64,000 nucleotides of DNA from Nostoc sp. KVJ20 (GTDB taxonomy: Bacteria; Cyanobacteriota; Cyanobacteriia; Cyanobacteriales; Nostocaceae). Below are positions 15,977 to 25,087 of this stretch, in pieces. The stretch spans positions 1-64,000 of the forward strand of contig NZ_KV757672.1 in assembly GCF_001712795.1 (NCBI RefSeq), read 5' to 3'. The position numbers and the translations under genes are program-made. The notes beneath the pieces were generated by a model, which did no database searches, was not told where the DNA came from, and saw only the letters and a list, made by a program, of their open reading frames with translations. How positions within the stretch are numbered: position 1 is the first letter of the stretch; the number at the start of each line of letters is the position of its first letter.

Positions 15977-18565
15977 CTACGAGTGATGAGCTAATCGCCT
16001 TAATAATATTGAGTTGGTAACGACGCTAACAGAGCTAAAAGCCATTAGTGCAGCTGCACCAGATGGGTTAAGGACAAAACCCAGACTAGGGAACAAAACA
16101 CCTGCTGCTAAAGGAATGCCAACAGTATTATATGCAAAAGCCCAGAATAAATTTTGGCGGATTTTGTTGAAGGTGGCGCGACTAAGCTGAATAGATTCGA
16201 CGACATCGTTTAAGCGATCGCGCATTAGGATAATTTCAGCAGTTTCCATCGCCACATCTGTCCCTGAGTGTAAAGCAATTCCTACATCTGCTTGCGATAA
16301 AGCTGGAGCATCGTTGATTCCATCTCCTACCATTGCCACAACGGATTGGGGATTGGGGAACTCGGGGCCCCCTCTGGGGATTAGGGGCAATGGGGATTGG
16401 GGATTGGGAAGAATTTTTCCTAGTCCCCAATCCCCAATCCCCAGTCCCTCCTTCTGGAGAGACTGTATTGCCGCCGCTTTTTTGGCTGGGGGAACACCTG
16501 CTATTACATCAGCGCTATCTAATCCTAGTTGTTTGGCTATGGCGATCGCTGCTTCTTTGCGATCGCCACTGAGCAACATTACCCGTAAGCCCATCTGACG
16601 CAACTTGTCTACGGTAGAACGGGCATCTGGTCTGAGAGTATCAGAAACAGCAATTAGTCCGGCGAAAGTTCCCCCAACTGCTACGCAAACGACTGTTTTA
16701 CCATCTGCTGCTAAATCCTGTGCTACCTGCTGTGCGGTTTCACTACTTGAAATACCGTGCCAACTCAACCAGTCCCAGTTACCCAAGAGTACAACTGTAC
16801 CCTCCACCACAGCAGACACCCCTAATCCTGGTTCTGTGTGAAAATCCACAGCATTTGGAATAGATAACTGTTGCCGTTGTGCTTCTTGCTGAATCGCTTT
16901 TGCTAGAGGGTGGTGAGTACCGCTTTCTACGGCTGCTGCTAGTTGTATTAGGGATTGGGCATTGGGCATTGGGCATTGGGCATTGTTATTCTTCTCCTGT
17001 TCTTCTGCCTTTTCCCCATTACCCCTTATCCCCAGAGGGGGCCCCACCTTCCCCATTTCCTCAATTAACAGACAATCTGTGACGATGGGATTACCTGTGG
17101 TCAAAGTGCCGGTTTTATCAAATACTACAGTGTCTAATTGGTGTACTCTTTCTAAAACGTCACCACCTTTAATCAATAAACCCCGTTCTGCGCCCATAGC
17201 AGTCCCGACAAGAATGGCTGTTGGGGTGGCAAGTCCCAAAGCACAGGGACAGGCGACTACCATAACTGCGATCGCTAGTTTTAAACTAATTAATAAAGGG
17301 GAGTGGGGAGTAGGGAGTGGGGAGTGGTGAGCTTCATGTGGAGCGTGGCTCATCATTTCCATGCCACCAGACATGGTGATATCAGTCCAGATGTGAGTGC
17401 CGAAAAAGTACCAAAATACAAATGTCAATATAGATGCTGTCAGTACACCGTAGGTAAAGTAACCAGCTACCGTATCTGCTAATTTTTGTACTGGTGCTTT
17501 CCGAGTTTGGGCGGCTTCTACTAGGGTGACAATTTGAGCTAGAGTTGTATCACTTCCAATACGGGTTGCCTGAATAGCGATCGCTCCTGACTGGTTTAGT
17601 GTGCCCCCTGTCACCGTATCTCCAGGTTGCTTAATTACTGGTACGGCTTCCCCTGTTAGCATTGATTCATCGACCGTTGTTTGACCAACCATCAATTCAC
17701 CATCAACGGGGATTTTATCACCTGGCAGCACTTGTAACCATTCACCAACACGCACCTGTTCAGCGGGAATTTCTACACTAGAAGACCCCACTCCTCCTTT
17801 CTCTGGGTTGGCAATTAATCGCGCTACTTGGGGCTGGAGTGCTAGTAATTTCCTAAATGCGGCAGCGGCGCGACCTCTAGCTTGTTGTTCTAATGTCCTT
17901 CCCAAAAGAATAAAGCCCAGCATCATTACTGGTTCATCAAAGAAGCATTCCCAACCCAATTGGGGAAAGAGCAGCGCTACTAAACTAGCAATGTAGGCTG
18001 TCAGCGTTCCTAATCCCACCAGGGTGTTCATGTTGGGTGCATTTCGCCGCCAGCCCAGCCAACCATCTACTAAAATCGGGCGACCGGGAATTAATAGTGC
18101 CACTGTTGCCAATCCACAGTGAAACCAGATGTTATTCAGCACTGGCAGCACTGAGCTACCAAGATTACCAAAATGCCCACTTCCCGACAATATTAGCAAC
18201 ATCGCTGCGATCGCCAACTGCCTAAAAGAAGATCGCATTTCTCGGCGTTGTCGTTCTGCTGGGTCTGGTAAAGTAGATATTTCGCCTGTGACTGTGCCGC
18301 TAGCTTTTCGGGGTTGAGTTGGGAATCCAACGGCTGTTAATCGCTCTGCCAGTGCATCTACATCTACTGCACCAACTTCTGACTCTACAACAGCTACCTC
18401 TGTGGCCAGGTTCACACAAGCACTCTTGACTCCTGGATGTTGAGTTAGCTGTCGCTCTACTGCGTTGACACACCCAGCACACTTCATACCCCCAACATCG
18501 AGAATAATTTTCTCTAAGATTGGGTCGAGTTCTGGGGCTAGCTTAGTTTTTGGGACAAGTTGCAT
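15977..18565 (-). CDS. Copper-type heavy-metal P1B-ATPase
   Basis: The 862-residue product pumps Cu+ (or a similar soft metal) across a membrane at the cost of ATP. An N-terminal HMA domain carries GMKCAGCVNAVERQL. Then come transmembrane helices, TGEAVPV (actuator loop), CPCALGLATPTA (metal-binding helix), DKTGTLT (phosphorylation site), THHPLAKAI (nucleotide site) and GDGINDAPAL (hinge). The CAGC motif suggests the CtaA rather than the PacS type, with modest certainty. Compared with usual lengths near 750, about 80-90 extra residues come from three in-frame repeat stretches. It is followed leftward by MITE copy 3; no copper chaperone gene is adjacent. Confidence 0.93.
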   Translation of the reverse strand: MQLVPKTKLAPELDPILEKIILDVGGMKCAGCVNAVERQLTQHPGVKSACVNLATEVAVVESEVGAVDVDALAERLTAVGFPTQPRKASGTVTGEISTLPDPAERQRREMRSSFRQLAIAAMLLILSGSGHFGNLGSSVLPVLNNIWFHCGLATVALLIPGRPILVDGWLGWRRNAPNMNTLVGLGTLTAYIASLVALLFPQLGWECFFDEPVMMLGFILLGRTLEQQARGRAAAAFRKLLALQPQVARLIANPEKGGVGSSSVEIPAEQVRVGEWLQVLPGDKIPVDGELMVGQTTVDESMLTGEAVPVIKQPGDTVTGGTLNQSGAIAIQATRIGSDTTLAQIVTLVEAAQTRKAPVQKLADTVAGYFTYGVLTASILTFVFWYFFGTHIWTDITMSGGMEMMSHAPHEAHHSPLPTPHSPLLISLKLAIAVMVVACPCALGLATPTAILVGTAMGAERGLLIKGGDVLERVHQLDTVVFDKTGTLTTGNPIVTDCLLIEEMGKVGPPLGIRGNGEKAEEQEKNNNAQCPMPNAQSLIQLAAAVESGTHHPLAKAIQQEAQRQQLSIPNAVDFHTEPGLGVSAVVEGTVVLLGNWDWLSWHGISSSETAQQVAQDLAADGKTVVCVAVGGTFAGLIAVSDTLRPDARSTVDKLRQMGLRVMLLSGDRKEAAIAIAKQLGLDSADVIAGVPPAKKAAAIQSLQKEGLGIGDWGLGKILPNPQSPLPLIPRGGPEFPNPQSVVAMVGDGINDAPALSQADVGIALHSGTDVAMETAEIILMRDRLNDVVESIQLSRATFNKIRQNLFWAFAYNTVGIPLAAGVLFPSLGFVLNPSGAAALMAFSSVSVVTNSILLRRLAHHS
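16343..16444. repeat. In-frame repeat block 1 in the P-ATPase
   Basis: These 102 bp encode 34 residues rich in G, W, P and L (GDWGLGKILPNPQSPLPLIP) exactly between SLQKEG and VVAMVGDGIND. The bases are GGGGATTGG and CCCCAATCC units identical in type to intergenic repeats. Confidence 0.8.
16950..17060. repeat. In-frame repeat block 2 in the P-ATPase
   Basis: GGGCATTGGGCATTGGGCAT heptamers and a CCCCAGAGGGGGCCCC block add about 35 residues (GPPLGIRGNGEKAEEQEKNN, then AQCPMPNAQ) between the phosphorylation domain and the HHPLAKAI segment. Borders are approximate. Confidence 0.75.
17298..17332. repeat. In-frame repeat block 3 in the P-ATPase
   Basis: GGGGAGTGGGGAGTAGGGAG units encode HSPLPTPHSPL in a loop just ahead of the metal-binding transmembrane helix that contains CPCALG. 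Confidence 0.7.
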
Positions 18566-18700
18566 GGCAAGTGTTTAGATTCGCTACAGAAATTCAACGC
18601 CTGACTAAAAGCGTCTCTAATTTGAGCGTAGGCTAAATATGGAACTACGACTGTATGTCAACCCTATTAAATTTCTTAATTTATCCTACTCTGCTGAGGG

Positions 18701-18880
18701 TCACTGACGGCTCCATCGTAGGTAAGTTACATAAACAATAGCTCCAACCTGCATTGGCATGAGTACAATTAGGCTTTTCCAAAAATTGTGAATTTCCAAA
18801 TTAGACATAGCGCTGAAATAGCCTAAGCCCAACAACAAGAAGAATATCCAGATTAGCTGTTTACGTTTGATAGTTGGCAT
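18701..18880 (-). CDS. Small two-helix membrane protein, 59 residues
   Basis: The product reads MPTIKRKQLIWIFFLLLGLG, then YFSAMSNLEI, then HNFWKSLIVLMPMQVGAIVY, then VTYLRWSRQ. It has a basic N-terminus, two hydrophobic helices and a basic C-terminal end, which fits a bona fide small membrane protein. It lies 135 bp upstream of the P-ATPase on the same strand, so it could be the first gene of that transcript. No clear ribosome site is seen. The family is unknown to me. Confidence 0.6.
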   Translation of the reverse strand: MPTIKRKQLIWIFFLLLGLGYFSAMSNLEIHNFWKSLIVLMPMQVGAIVYVTYLRWSRQ

Positions 18881-19226
18881 AGAAGTAGGATTGAAGAAGA
18901 ATTCAGAAGTCAGAATGGGCTAAACCTTAGCTATCCGCTAACAGGAGTCAGAATAAATCAGTCGGGGATTCAGACCGGCGCAGGAATTGTTGCACCACCA
19001 AATTTTCAATTTGGTGGGGGTCTTAAACCCAATTATTTCAGACGCGACGCTCGAATACTCGCTACCGCTGCGCTATCGCAGACTCGCTAACGCTACGAAG
19101 CACCGCCAGTCATACATACAGAATACCCAACTGAATTCTGACTCCTGACTCCTGAATTCTGTTCGATAATTCAAACACCAATGAACATTAAATTAAAACG
19201 GCAAACAAAACCTCAGAGGCAGGTAA
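18881..19226. other. Repeat-rich intergenic region
   Basis: Contains the inverted pair CAGAATTCAGTTGGG/CAACTGAATTCTG type units, a CACCAAATTTTCAATTTGGTGG palindrome at about 18995-19016, and the CTCGCTAACGCTACG dispersed repeat near 19085. I see no gene. Confidence 0.5.
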
Positions 19227-19493
19227 TCAAAACCAGCCTTTCTTTTCGACAATGTAAGCATTGAGAAATTGTTCATCAGTCTTAGTTAAGTAGATGATAC
19301 CCTCAACCAAACCGATAATCCCCATTATTGCCCCACCCAAACCAAATGTAAGTAGGGTGACAAGCAGCATGATCAGACCTTCAGTCTTGTAACCAAGAAT
19401 AAACTTGTGAATACCTAAAGCTCCTAACAAAATAGCGCAGATGCCAGCTGCAACTTTTTTGCTGTTAGTATCACTGGGGCTGATATTAGACAC
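19227..19493 (-). CDS. TM2-domain membrane protein A
   Basis: The 88-residue product has the TM2 pattern: a first helix with GICAILLGALGIHKFILGYK, and a second helix with GLGGAIMGIIGLVEGIIYL. The H-K-F-x-L-G-Y turn between them is the family hallmark. It is a two-helix plasma-membrane protein of unknown function. A paralogue lies 590 bp further right on the same strand. Both end in a tail that finishes KxGWF. Confidence 0.9.
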   Translation of the reverse strand: MSNISPSDTNSKKVAAGICAILLGALGIHKFILGYKTEGLIMLLVTLLTFGLGGAIMGIIGLVEGIIYLTKTDEQFLNAYIVEKKGWF

Positions 19494-20080
19494 TATGAGT
19501 CATACTCCTCAACTATAAATGACAGCCTCAATTTTAATGTAATTATTCTTACTTGGCATCTCCATATCTCTCGCAGTAATAAATTGTCAAATTTTACCCA
19601 ATTTAGAAGATATATAGAAATCTGGTTTTATTCGGAGAGTTTACTTACCAGATATTTGGGTCTGTTCGCGAAGCGTCTCGTAGAGAAGCCCCATGCTTCA
19701 CGCAATGCTTTAAAGTAATGAGTAATGAGTGGATGAAAAATGGGTATTTACTCATTACTTATTACTTATTACTTATTACTCCAGAATCACCGCGGGTGAG
19801 GATGTCAATTGGGCAGAGAACTCTTAAAAGGAAACAAGGGATAGATACGTACTGGGTTTTGTTCAAAAATCCGACAGCAGTTCTATAAATTCACACCTAA
19901 GTTTTTTGCTAGATGTAAGCATTAATCGAATAATTCATAATTAAATAATGAGTACAGAGTCAACACTAAATCAAAAATTCAATGTTAGCTCTGTACTCTC
20001 AAAGGTTGAAATTATTAATTATTTTGACCAATTCGTTATACGTAACTTCACGCAAGAATGCAAACGTGAAATATAAGTTT
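19494..20080. other. Intergenic region between TM2 paralogues
   Basis: It holds a GTTCGCGAAGCGTCTCGTAGAG repeat near 19664, an inverted ATGAGTAATGAGT to ACTCATTACTTATTACTTATT array at 19715-19780, and TTGAGTACAGAGT/ACTCTGTAC inverted units around 19950-20000. No gene pattern was found. Confidence 0.5.
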
Positions 20081-20356
20081 CTAAAACCAACCCTGCTTAT
20101 TTACAAAGTAGGTATTTACAAATCCTTCAGGGGACTTATTCAAATAGATCATGCCTTCAATTAAACCTACAAGTTGCATAATTAACAAGGCAATACCGTA
20201 GGTGAAAGAACCCCCAACTACGGAAATCACCAACATGATAAAGCCTTCCGAAGCGTATCCTAGAATAAACTTATGAACCCCAAATGCTCCAAGGATAATG
20301 CCACAGTAACCAGATAGAAGTTGTTTGGTTGGGTGACTGGGGTTGAGATTTGACAT
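20081..20356 (-). CDS. TM2-domain membrane protein B
   Basis: The 91-residue product (MSNLNPSHPTKQLLSGYCGI, then ILGAFGVHKFILGYASEGFI) has the same fold and closing NKQGWF as the neighbouring paralogue. The start at 20356 is chosen because AAGGAGC precedes it and the longer frame upstream is hydrophobic but lacks the family N-terminus. Sequence identity with protein A is moderate, so the duplication is not recent. Confidence 0.88.
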   Translation of the reverse strand: MSNLNPSHPTKQLLSGYCGIILGAFGVHKFILGYASEGFIMLVISVVGGSFTYGIALLIMQLVGLIEGMIYLNKSPEGFVNTYFVNKQGWF

Positions 20357-21044
20357 AATTGAGTCTTGCTCCTTGATAAGTGAGTATAAAAATAAAGTCT
20401 TTATTGTAATGAAAGCAAGTAAATATATTTGCTTAATCAATAAATTTTTAAATTTTCCAGTATGAGTAAGCCCAAGACAAATAAGCAAAATTAGCGCACT
20501 TCTATTCCAGAGGGGACGCTAGGATGTCTTGCAGCATAATCTAAAAATCTGACGCTCCTTAATGACTTTTGGTGGATTTGAGGATTGCAAACCCTGGTGC
20601 GGCAGTTTTGCAGATTTTTAGGTAAGACATTTTTCTTGAGAAAAATGAACCTCAGTAATCAGCAAAAGCTGCTACATACACTACTTTTTACAAGTCCGTC
20701 AGTATTATTTCCGGATTTTTCTGTGTAGTCGCAGCCCGTCGTAGACATCGCTTCCAGTGGGCGTGAAACGCCATCGCACCATTACGAGACTAGTTGAATA
20801 TAGAAGTGCAAGAGACATCTTCCATATTTTTCTAACCTGTTTTTAGTTGCCAATCCCTACTTTCATAAGCGCAAAACGGAATTGCAATCAAATTTATGAC
20901 AGCTAAAACGGTTTGGGAAGACAATTAAAATAATTCGTAATGCTGCTCTCTACGAGATGCTGCGCCAACGTAATTCGTCAATTGTACCCACTTATGGAGA
21001 TAAAAGCAAATATTTTCGTTTTAAGCAACAGTAATATTATTGTG
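20357..21044. other. Intergenic region, nothing coding seen
   Basis: About 690 bp between two minus-strand genes. CATTTTTCTTGAGAAAAATG at 20629-20648 is a perfect palindrome, and a CGCCCACTGGAAGCG-type dispersed repeat lies near 20745-20770. No coding frame was recognised. Confidence 0.5.
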
Positions 21045-22619
21045 CTAATTGCTACCTAAAATAAATAAGCTTAATAGTGTACCACTATTCCAGAGACTAT
21101 GTAGGAGCATAGGAGCGAGGAGGTTTCGCGATCGCGTGTAAACTACCCCTAAAACGATCCCCAATGCTGTGAGGGGAAGAATTTCCGACAAGCTGAGGTG
21201 AGCGATCGCAAACAACAAACTGCTAATCAGAATCGATCCCCACACGGGTAAGTAGCGAGTTAGAGAAGGTAACAAAAAGCCGCGAAATAAAATTTCTTCA
21301 AAAAATGGTGCTGCGATCGCTGCTGTGGAGAAAAATATGCCAAGTGCTATACCATCTTGACTTTCCAGGGCTAGTTGCAACAGTGGGTTACTACCACCCT
21401 GTCCTTGCCATAGCTGTTGATTGATCAAAGATACCACCACAACTATAGGTAAAGCCGCACAATAGCCTCCCAGTCCCCACAAAAACCACTTATCTTGAAA
21501 ACGAAAGCGAAACCAAAATTCTGGTAGTGGAAAAAAGCGCTTAAGAGAGAAATACAGCACTGACAGCGCACCCGATGCTACCAGTAAGTAACTAACCAAA
21601 ACATAAAAAGCCTGAAGTCGCACATCAGAGGCGGGACGCGGGATAGGGAGTAGCGATAGGGCTAAAGGGACAAAAATTTGCCCCATAAAGAAAAAGCCGA
21701 CGACAAAAACCTGCAAAATCGTTTCACCATCCCAAGGCGTTGACCAAGGGATATCAGCATTTTGAGCTAGTAAAGAGGCTTTTCCTTTCAGTAAGCGTTG
21801 AGCAAATAAGAAAATCAGCAATATTAGACCACTTAAAGCTGCCAATGTCGGAATAGTGCCAATAACCGCTAATTTCAACACTGCTTGAGCAGCAGATTCT
21901 TGTTGTGCAGCTTTAACTGCTGATAAAGCATCTTGTCGTTGTTGGAGTTGGTATAGCTGAACCAAAGTAGTAGAGCGAAACCAACCTTCTAAATTCTTTT
22001 GAATCCGTTCTTGAGAATTTTGGAGCAGACGGGGAGGATCGCTCCACAGTCCACTTAATACAGCTGCGGTTTCTCCAAATTCTGGATTGATATCTGAGCG
22101 TTTTTGTAATTCGCTCCAAGTTTTGAGGGCTGTATCCGCCTGTCCTTGCTGTGCTTGTAAAATTCCCAGCCGCAGGTCTAATTCAGCTAATAATTTTTGT
22201 AATTGCTTAAAAGACTGCTCTAACTGTTGCTGTCCCTGTTTAGAGGTTTTAGTCGTGGGAGGAACATCAGATAGAGGTTTTGGAGGTGTGGGAGTTATTT
22301 CAGGTTGAGAGCGTAATTGTGTAAGTTGATTGTTAACTTTGTCCAAATTAGCTTGAACTGATTGACGCGCCTCCTGATACTGCTTCGTAGCGCTTTCCAG
22401 GGGTTGATCACCAAGTATTGCTTCCCGAATCCCTTGGAGATTGTCATCGCTGCTATCTTCTGATTGCCAAGCTTGAGCTTGTAAAGCAATATTGGTTTGA
22501 TATAGTTCCAGGCGACTTTGAAATTGAGGTTGTTGCCAACTACTGAATAAAGAGGAAACCGCCAACAGAACTGCTATCGGCGTCAGCACAAAAATTAAAA
22601 CTAACCGCTTGAGTGTCAT
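21045..22619 (-). CDS. CPBP-family (Abi/CaaX-type) intramembrane protease with coiled-coil N-terminus
   Basis: The 524-residue product starts with a membrane anchor (MTLKRLVLIFVLTPIAVLLA), then about 200 residues of glutamine-rich coiled coil facing one side of the membrane, then a multi-helix region. The C-terminal domain has FFEEILFRGFLLPSLTRYLP, then LLFAIAHLS, then LHSLWNSG; the E-E-x-x-x-R, F-x-x-x-H and H-x-x-x-N signatures are the catalytic elements of CPBP glutamic proteases. The long coiled coil is unusual relative to bare CPBP domains but I believe occurs in cyanobacterial members. The substrate is unknown. It is divergent from the Uma2 gene at 22733. Confidence 0.9.
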   Translation of the reverse strand: MTLKRLVLIFVLTPIAVLLAVSSLFSSWQQPQFQSRLELYQTNIALQAQAWQSEDSSDDNLQGIREAILGDQPLESATKQYQEARQSVQANLDKVNNQLTQLRSQPEITPTPPKPLSDVPPTTKTSKQGQQQLEQSFKQLQKLLAELDLRLGILQAQQGQADTALKTWSELQKRSDINPEFGETAAVLSGLWSDPPRLLQNSQERIQKNLEGWFRSTTLVQLYQLQQRQDALSAVKAAQQESAAQAVLKLAVIGTIPTLAALSGLILLIFLFAQRLLKGKASLLAQNADIPWSTPWDGETILQVFVVGFFFMGQIFVPLALSLLPIPRPASDVRLQAFYVLVSYLLVASGALSVLYFSLKRFFPLPEFWFRFRFQDKWFLWGLGGYCAALPIVVVVSLINQQLWQGQGGSNPLLQLALESQDGIALGIFFSTAAIAAPFFEEILFRGFLLPSLTRYLPVWGSILISSLLFAIAHLSLSEILPLTALGIVLGVVYTRSRNLLAPMLLHSLWNSGTLLSLFILGSN

Positions 22620-22732
22620 CTATCCACCTTTGACTAACCAGTGGGGAGCGCGTCCCCCTTGGGAATTATCGCAAGAAAAAGTCAGAGGTGGATAGATATC
22701 ATCAATATTATAAGTTTGCGCTTGCACCCACC

Positions 22733-23431
22733 ATGTTAAATTACAACCCATTGCACTGCTTACCCTCCGCCGAGGATCTGCCCGATTCGGACTATACACC
22801 TGTGGACAATGAACTACAAGATTTAATTCCCAGTTTACTCAAAGCCATCCTCGCTTGGTTATGGACAAACCGGATGGATTGGTTTTTTGGGGTTGATATG
22901 GGGATATATTACGATCCTGAACTACCGCCGATTGTCCCTGATGGGTTTTTAAGTTTAGGAGTCGAGCGAGTTTTTGATGAGAACTTGCGTTTAAGTTATG
23001 TGTTGTGGGAAGAAAAGGTGATGCCGATTATGGCATTAGAAGTTGTTTCTCATAAACGGCGTGGGGAATACACCAGCAAAAAGAAAATGTATGCTGAGAT
23101 GGAGATTTTATATTATGTTGTTTACAATCCCCAACGCCGGAGAAAACCGCCTTTAGAAGTTTATCGCTTTGTAAATGGTGAATATGTATTGCAGCGAGGA
23201 AATCCTGTTTGGTTAACAGAGATAGGTTTAGGAATTGGTCATGAACGGGGAACCTATCAGGGAATTACGCGGGATTGGTTGTATTGGTATGACAAACAAG
23301 GGGTGAGATATTTAACACCAGAAGAACGTGCGATCGCTGCCGAACAACGCGCTACCACCGCTGAAGAACGCGCTCAAAGGCTGGCACAGGAATTGCGAAA
23401 ATTAGGGATAGATCCAGATTCTTTGAGTTGA
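22733..23431 (+). CDS. Uma2-family endonuclease-like protein 1
   Basis: The 232-residue product belongs to the DUF820/Uma2 group with a PD-(D/E)XK nuclease-like core: IVPDGFLSLGVER, later PIMALEVVSHKRRGEYTSKK, then YAEMEILYYVVYNPQ. A C-terminal helix (RAIAAEQRATTAEERAQRLA) ending RKLGIDPDSLS is typical of cyanobacterial members. The start is set at ATG 22733, although a GTG 45 bases upstream is in frame. The role of the family is unknown; mobility or defence has been proposed. Five members occur in this window. Confidence 0.85.
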   Translation: MLNYNPLHCLPSAEDLPDSDYTPVDNELQDLIPSLLKAILAWLWTNRMDWFFGVDMGIYYDPELPPIVPDGFLSLGVERVFDENLRLSYVLWEEKVMPIMALEVVSHKRRGEYTSKKKMYAEMEILYYVVYNPQRRRKPPLEVYRFVNGEYVLQRGNPVWLTEIGLGIGHERGTYQGITRDWLYWYDKQGVRYLTPEERAIAAEQRATTAEERAQRLAQELRKLGIDPDSLS

Positions 23432-23466
23432 CTTTTTGGGGTGCGATCGCTTTATTAACTGATAGC

Positions 23467-23688
23467 TCATTTAGATAAACCTAGTCTTTCTTTGACGGAT
23501 TGCCATGTTGAATCTTGGTTTTTATTTTGGCGATGCATCTCCAAGCGCCTATCTAATTCTTTTTTTTGCTCATCATTGAGAGGAACTTTATCGGGTGTGG
23601 TAAGAATGCTGTCCCATAAGTCCTCGGCAAGCTGTATACGTTCAGATACACTTAGTTCAGAAATATCGACTTTTAATATAGGTTGCAT
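23467..23688 (-). CDS. Addiction-module antitoxin component, orphan
   Basis: The 73-residue product begins MQPILKVDISELSVSERIQL, then AEDLWDSI, then LNDEQKKELDRRLEMH. This is the pattern of the unstable-antitoxin family (putative addiction module component, PF09720-like). Its usual partner, a RelE/ParE-type toxin, should follow downstream on the same strand, but a convergent Uma2 gene occupies that place. It is therefore an orphan, unless it acts on a toxin encoded elsewhere. Confidence 0.8.
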   Translation of the reverse strand: MQPILKVDISELSVSERIQLAEDLWDSILTTPDKVPLNDEQKKELDRRLEMHRQNKNQDSTWQSVKERLGLSK

Positions 23689-23726
23689 GGTTGTTATTAA
23701 TCTATTTGCTCAATATAATCTTATTT

Positions 23727-24239
23727 TTAAATTACAAATGACTTATCTTCTTCCCAATCAAGTAAAGCATCAAGTTTACCTGATTCGGTAAATGTTCTAG
23801 CAGCTACTAAACAGTGCAGCAAATCAACACACATTTTCGCAGGATAATTTTTCTCTTCTCCACCGACTACTAATGTTTCTATTTCATCAGATTTTGATAA
23901 ATCCACTAAAACATAAAATTTTGTGTTATTAAAGGTCGCAGTCACAACATATTTATCTGACTTACCGCCTCCAATATTTATGTAAGTCTCATCATTAGAT
24001 TTCAAAGTTACTAAACTTTTGTTTTTGCCATCTAAATCGCGGATAACTGCTTCAATTTGAAGCCAATTTGGATCTTTTCTTAATTCACCTTGATTGCTAT
24101 TAGTAAGCCATGTTTCTGCTGATAGCTTGAATACTAAACTTGTTTCGGTTTTTTGTTGCAAATCTGGCCAGCAATCGAAACCAAGTAACTTACCAATCTC
24201 AGAATTTTTCCAAAAGGCTTGACGTTCAGCATAGGTCAT
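23727..24239 (-). CDS. Imm1-like immunity protein
   Basis: From ATG 24239 the product is about 170 residues. The C-terminal half has YVVTATFNNTKFYVLVDL, then LVVGGEEKNYPAKMCVDL, resembling the Imm1 immunity family that protects against nucleic-acid deaminase and related toxins; this match is from memory and is moderate. The frame stays open upstream to 24395, but that part overlaps the next gene and is low in family character, so the shorter start is preferred. It lies just downstream of a GNAT-like gene on the same strand. No cognate toxin is visible nearby. Confidence 0.6.
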   Translation of the reverse strand: MTYAERQAFWKNSEIGKLLGFDCWPDLQQKTETSLVFKLSAETWLTNSNQGELRKDPNWLQIEAVIRDLDGKNKSLVTLKSNDETYINIGGGKSDKYVVTATFNNTKFYVLVDLSKSDEIETLVVGGEEKNYPAKMCVDLLHCLVAARTFTESGKLDALLDWEEDKSFVI

Positions 24240-24267
24240 TATCACATTTGTTCCTACCCGAATTTGC

Positions 24268-24852
24268 TCAGGAGTCAACAAACGTGGGGATTCCCCATTG
24301 GCTTTCGTGTCTTCTGATGAAGGCTGCGGCGTTGTCTCTTGAGAATTTGAACACATAGCCATCTTCTCCTGGGGCAATGTTTGTTGCGCCCACATACTGC
24401 ATTTCGATTATGTCTCTATAGTAGTCAAAAGCTGAATCTAGAGATACAAGAATAATACGAGTATCACTCAAACCGCCGGAACAATACTGCAATCCCACTT
24501 GCGTTGCATACCAAAATAGCCATTTTCCTATCGGTTCAATCAGGCGGTTAGCTTCCTGGCCTCTAGTCACAGGATTACTTTCTAGATGCTGAATTTCTAA
24601 AGTCTCCGGTGTACCTGGGTAAGGAAAGACAATGTACCTAATTAATCCCCAGACTTGCCGATCATATACCAGTTTAACAATGCTTTGTAAGTCAAAGTCA
24701 GTACGTCGCCATAACTCTTGCCAATGAAAAGTCCAATTGCTTGGCATATCATCCACTATTGCAGGAGAAATGACAGCCTCTTGTTCGCCCCTCTCTTGAG
24801 TTAGGATTCGCACCCGATACGAGCCTATATCAGCCAATCTAGTAATCCTCAC
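24268..24852 (-). CDS. GNAT-like protein of unknown substrate
   Basis: The 194-residue product from GTG 24852 has IEPIGKWLFWYATQVGLQYC, a segment with the A-to-B helix character of an acetyltransferase, and SLDSAFDYYRDIIEMQYVG near the end, which resembles the final helix and strand of GNAT enzymes. The acetyl-CoA loop is not clear. ATG 24857 is out of frame. The stop lies 28 bases ahead of the chosen start of the Imm1-like gene, which suggests a two-gene transcript. Confidence 0.55.
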   Translation of the reverse strand: MRITRLADIGSYRVRILTQERGEQEAVISPAIVDDMPSNWTFHWQELWRRTDFDLQSIVKLVYDRQVWGLIRYIVFPYPGTPETLEIQHLESNPVTRGQEANRLIEPIGKWLFWYATQVGLQYCSGGLSDTRIILVSLDSAFDYYRDIIEMQYVGATNIAPGEDGYVFKFSRDNAAAFIRRHESQWGIPTFVDS

Positions 24853-25087
24853 ACATCATAAGAAAGATAATACTGGGTTAGGGAGTGAGGGAGCGATCGC
24901 GTTTGATTGCCCCGTCAGAGTTGGGAGACGATGTGGCTATTATCACACCATTACTAAGACTTATCTTCTTCTAGTTAGATTCTATTTTTCATAACTGAAC
25001 ATACGGTAATTCCTACATTACTCTTCAAATAATGATGTCTTAAAATATGCATAACTCAAATAAATACTTAACATCATAAATACAACC

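Noticed and set aside
16314..17330. Plus-strand frames opposite the P-ATPase
   Set aside because: They are shadows of the ATPase gene and its repeats, without family signatures.
24239..24395. Longer N-terminus for the Imm1-like gene
   Set aside because: It overlaps the end of the GNAT-like gene and has low-complexity P/S/E residues; the shorter start has better spacing.
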